From NCBI RefSeq assembly GCF_016741855.1, contig NZ_JAERRH010000034.1, positions 1 to 38,728 of the forward strand: 38,728 bases of DNA. The letters are read 5' to 3'. A program made the position numbers and the translations under genes. Within the stretch, counting starts at the first letter, position 1. Each line of letters begins with the position of its first letter. The notes beneath the pieces are model-generated. The model saw only the letters and a program-made list of their open reading frames with translations, was not told the origin of the DNA and ran no database searches. This stretch comes from Streptomyces musisoli (lineage in GTDB: Bacteria; Actinomycetota; Actinomycetes; Streptomycetales; Streptomycetaceae). Shown in pieces: positions 38,501-38,728 of this stretch.

Positions 38501-38728
38501 TGCACCCTGGCGCTGGCCGGCGGTGTGTCCGTGATGTCGACCGTCGACACGTTCGTCGACTTCAGCAGGCAGCGCAACCTCGCCGCCGACGGCCACGCCA
38601 AGTCCTTCGCCGACGCGGCGGACGGCACGGCCCTGTCCGAGGGCGCCGGCATGCTCGTCCTGGAGCGGTTGTCCGACGCGCGCCGCAACGGGCATCCCGT
38701 GCTGGCCGTCCTGCGTGGTTCCGCGGTC
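32504..38728 (+). CDS. Type I PKS, 5' part: KS-AT-DH-KR-ACP then KS (cut by window end)
   Basis: The frame is open for 2075 codons to the window edge. GTG 32504 has AGGGAG eleven bases upstream; the first about 33 residues form a coiled N-terminal docking helix (SLLENERLRRQNDE) suited to the C-terminal dock of the preceding PKS. KS 35-458 (Cys207). AT from 559: GHSQGE (Ser649) and YASH (750) predict methylmalonyl-CoA. DH from 925 with H-x3-G-x4-P and LHPALFDAALH intact. KR: Rossmann motif GGTGVLG near 1443, LDD (B-type), active Ser/Tyr/Asn, but with an about 80-residue repeat insert at 1319-1399. ACP Ser1743. The next KS starts at 1808 (Cys1981) and is cut. The first module should give a methyl-branched alkene. 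It lies 113 bp after the first PKS gene with no terminator seen, so it is probably co-transcribed. Confidence 0.95.
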   Translation, partial: MDTSVEQIVEALRESLLENERLRRQNDEITEAAQEPVAIVAMSCRYPGGVSTPEQLWQLVDAGTDAVGDFPADRGWDVEGIYDPDPDAPGRTHVREGGFLYDAPQFDPGFFGISPREAVAMDPQQRLLLETAWEAFERAGIDPHTLNGSRTGIYAGVMYHDYGSWLTEVPEGVEGYLGNGNLGSVASGRVSYVLGLEGPAVTVDTACSSSLVALHLAVQALRTGECGLALAGGVTVMSTPDTFIDFSRQRGLALDGRCKSFAEGADGTGWGEGAGLLLLERLGDARRNGHPVLAVVRGTAVNQDGASNGLTAPNGPSQQRVIRAALADARLRPHQVHAVEAHGTGTPLGDPIEAQALLATYGQDREEPLWLGSVKSNIGHTQAAAGVAGVIKMVMAMRHGRLPRTLHAERPTSRVDWAAGAVELLTEARDWPAAGEPRRAAVSSFGISGTNAHVIVEAAPDSEARTADPSWTGPLPLVLSGKGDQGLAAQARRLLDHLTTATAPVPDIAHTLATGRAALDERAVVTGTGLPALTAGLTALAEGGAAPNVVRGRPAGESRIAFVFPGQGSQWAGMAADLLDTSPVFAARMADCAAALAPVTDWDLVETVRARQPLERVDVVQPVLWAIMVSLAEVWRVHGVRPAAVIGHSQGEIAAACVAGALSLADGARIVALRSRAIAHGLSGRGGMMSVALPETRVRDLVAGYDGRVQVAAVNGASSVVLSGDADALDELRDTIVAGGGRAKRLPVDYASHSAHVESIRERLLADLADVRARPAEVPFYSTVTGARLDTTGLDAGYWYTNLRQSVLFEPATRTLLDAGYGVFVECSPHPVLLHSIEETADAAGTGITGLGSLQRDNGGPERFLAALGEAFVSGVPVDWSAVFDGMPVRHADLPTYAFQRERHWLGRSTGTGDVTAAGLRATGHPLLGAAVQVAEGGTLFTGRLSTATHPWLADHAVAGTTLLPGTALVELVLGAGHDLGCGHLAELTLQAPLVLPGRGAVQLQLRVAAADATGHRALTVHSRPEGADDTAWTPHATGLLAPQTTPPAFDLTAWPPRDAEPVPVEDAYAELAGLGYTYGPAFQGLRAAWRRGDETFAEVELPVDADRFALHPALFDAALHADGLGTDAQDTARLPFSWTGVSLHAAGATALRVRLHGGETLSLQLADPTGAPVAEVEALVSRPADPAALDAGARVDDLYRLDWPALPVPGAPAPEYAVLDERGPAALDTVPAWAVLPVQDADDPLGGSRRAAGTVLSVVRDWLAEERTADARLLVLTRGAVTVGEEDVTDLAGAAVWGLVRAAQGEHPGRFVLVDVDGGDAGAVAAGAVDRDRGGAGAGSAGDAVRREAGAVDRDLEADAVTAGAVDGDRGDAGAVDRDRGGAGTGDRDRGDAAAAVAAAVASGEPQLALRDGTVHVPRLARAAARDQVPSLDPDGTVLITGGTGVLGALVARHLVAAHGVRRLVLAGRSGTAADDFADLDAEIVVARCDAADRGQLARLLAETPSGHPLTAVVHLAGVLDDGLVTDQTPERLDAVLRPKADAAWHLHELTRDLGLAAFVLFSSAAGTVDGAGQSGYAAANAFLDALAAHRRHHGLPAHSLAWGFWEQRTGLTAHLTDADVAHMARAGVRPLPTEQGLRLLDAALSADEPLLLPVGLDLAALRRADDVPAVLRGLVPARARRTAASRTDSSSPADRLAALGPAERDTALLELVRTHVAAVLGHGSDMALDPRRSFRELGFDSLTAVELRNRLGNAVGLRLPATLVFDYPDAGALVAYLRTELFGAQAEIATEVAAEAAAEAAVREADEPVAIVAMACRYPGAVDTPEELWRLLAEGRDGIGAFPTDRGWDLDGLYDPEPGKAGHSSTRSGGFLYDAADFDPDFFGIGPREALAMDPQQRLLLETSWEALERAGIDPHAVRGSRTGVFAGVMYHDYGSRLRRVPESVRDHLGNGSLGSVASGRVAYALGLEGPTLTVDTACSSSLVALHLAAQALRQGECTLALAGGVSVMSTVDTFVDFSRQRNLAADGHAKSFADAADGTALSEGAGMLVLERLSDARRNGHPVLAVLRGSAV
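36458..36700 (+). repeat. Repeat-rich in-frame insert in a KR structural subdomain
   Basis: About 80 residues rich in Gly, Ala, Asp, Arg and Val, with four irregularly spaced copies of GAVDRD or GAVDGD, lie between PGRFVLVDVD and ASGEPQLALRDG. The two KRs of the preceding PKS have no such segment there. Codons in it are often GGT, CGT and GAT, unlike the C-ending codons around it. Frame is kept and no stop occurs. Confidence 0.9.

Overview
The window is a slice of a modular type I polyketide gene cluster from a high-GC actinomycete, most probably Streptomyces. The grounds are very strong G/C bias at third codon positions, many GTG starts, stop/start overlaps of the TGATG and GTGA kind, and leucine codon TTA in only two noticed places. 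The gene set matches, gene for gene, the beta-amino-acid starter cassette known from vicenistatin-type macrolactam clusters (VinH, I, J, K, L, M, N, O). The product class is therefore inferred to be a macrolactam with a 3-amino-2-methylpropionate (3-aminoisobutyrate) starter. The exact product cannot be read from this window.

Layout. 1-2543: 3' end of the last PKS gene (KS end, malonyl AT, ACP, thioesterase). 2666-2920 (minus): small PqqD-like protein with a TTA codon. 2921-3247: divergent regulatory region with two inverted repeats. 3248-8554: tightly packed unit for a MacB/FtsX-type ABC exporter plus a NarL-type two-component system. 8670-9425: type II thioesterase. 9523-9575: long bidirectional hairpin terminator. 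9670-12451 (minus): two related P450s and a small ferredoxin. 12452-12869: divergent promoter region. 12870-21084: starter-unit operon of peptidase, acyltransferase, ACP, two adenylation enzymes, PLP decarboxylase, and glutamate mutase small and large subunits. 21150-32390: first PKS gene (loading ACP plus two KS-AT-DH-KR-ACP modules). 32504-window end: second PKS gene (methylmalonyl KS-AT-DH-KR-ACP, then the start of another KS).

How it works together (inference from the Vin paradigm). Glutamate mutase makes 3-methylaspartate. One adenylation enzyme loads it on the free ACP and the PLP enzyme decarboxylates it. The second adenylation enzyme caps the amine with an amino acid (alanine in vicenistatin). 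The free acyltransferase passes the dipeptide to the PKS loading ACP. Modules 1-3 each add and dehydrate a unit (malonyl, malonyl, methylmalonyl). The peptidase removes the cap late, and the terminal thioesterase closes the lactam. P450s tailor, the type II thioesterase edits, and the ABC transporter probably exports.

Two things go beyond routine annotation. (1) Four transcription starts share one architecture: a direct repeat of the CTAGGGG/TTAGGGGT type with a 10-bp period, then 22-23 bp, then a -10-like hexamer. This looks like a cluster regulon whose activator is not identified. (2) Two PKS proteins carry in-frame repeat-derived insertions at unusual places: eight 33-bp units between KS1 and AT1, and an approximately 80-residue insert inside the KR of the second PKS gene with T-rich codon use.
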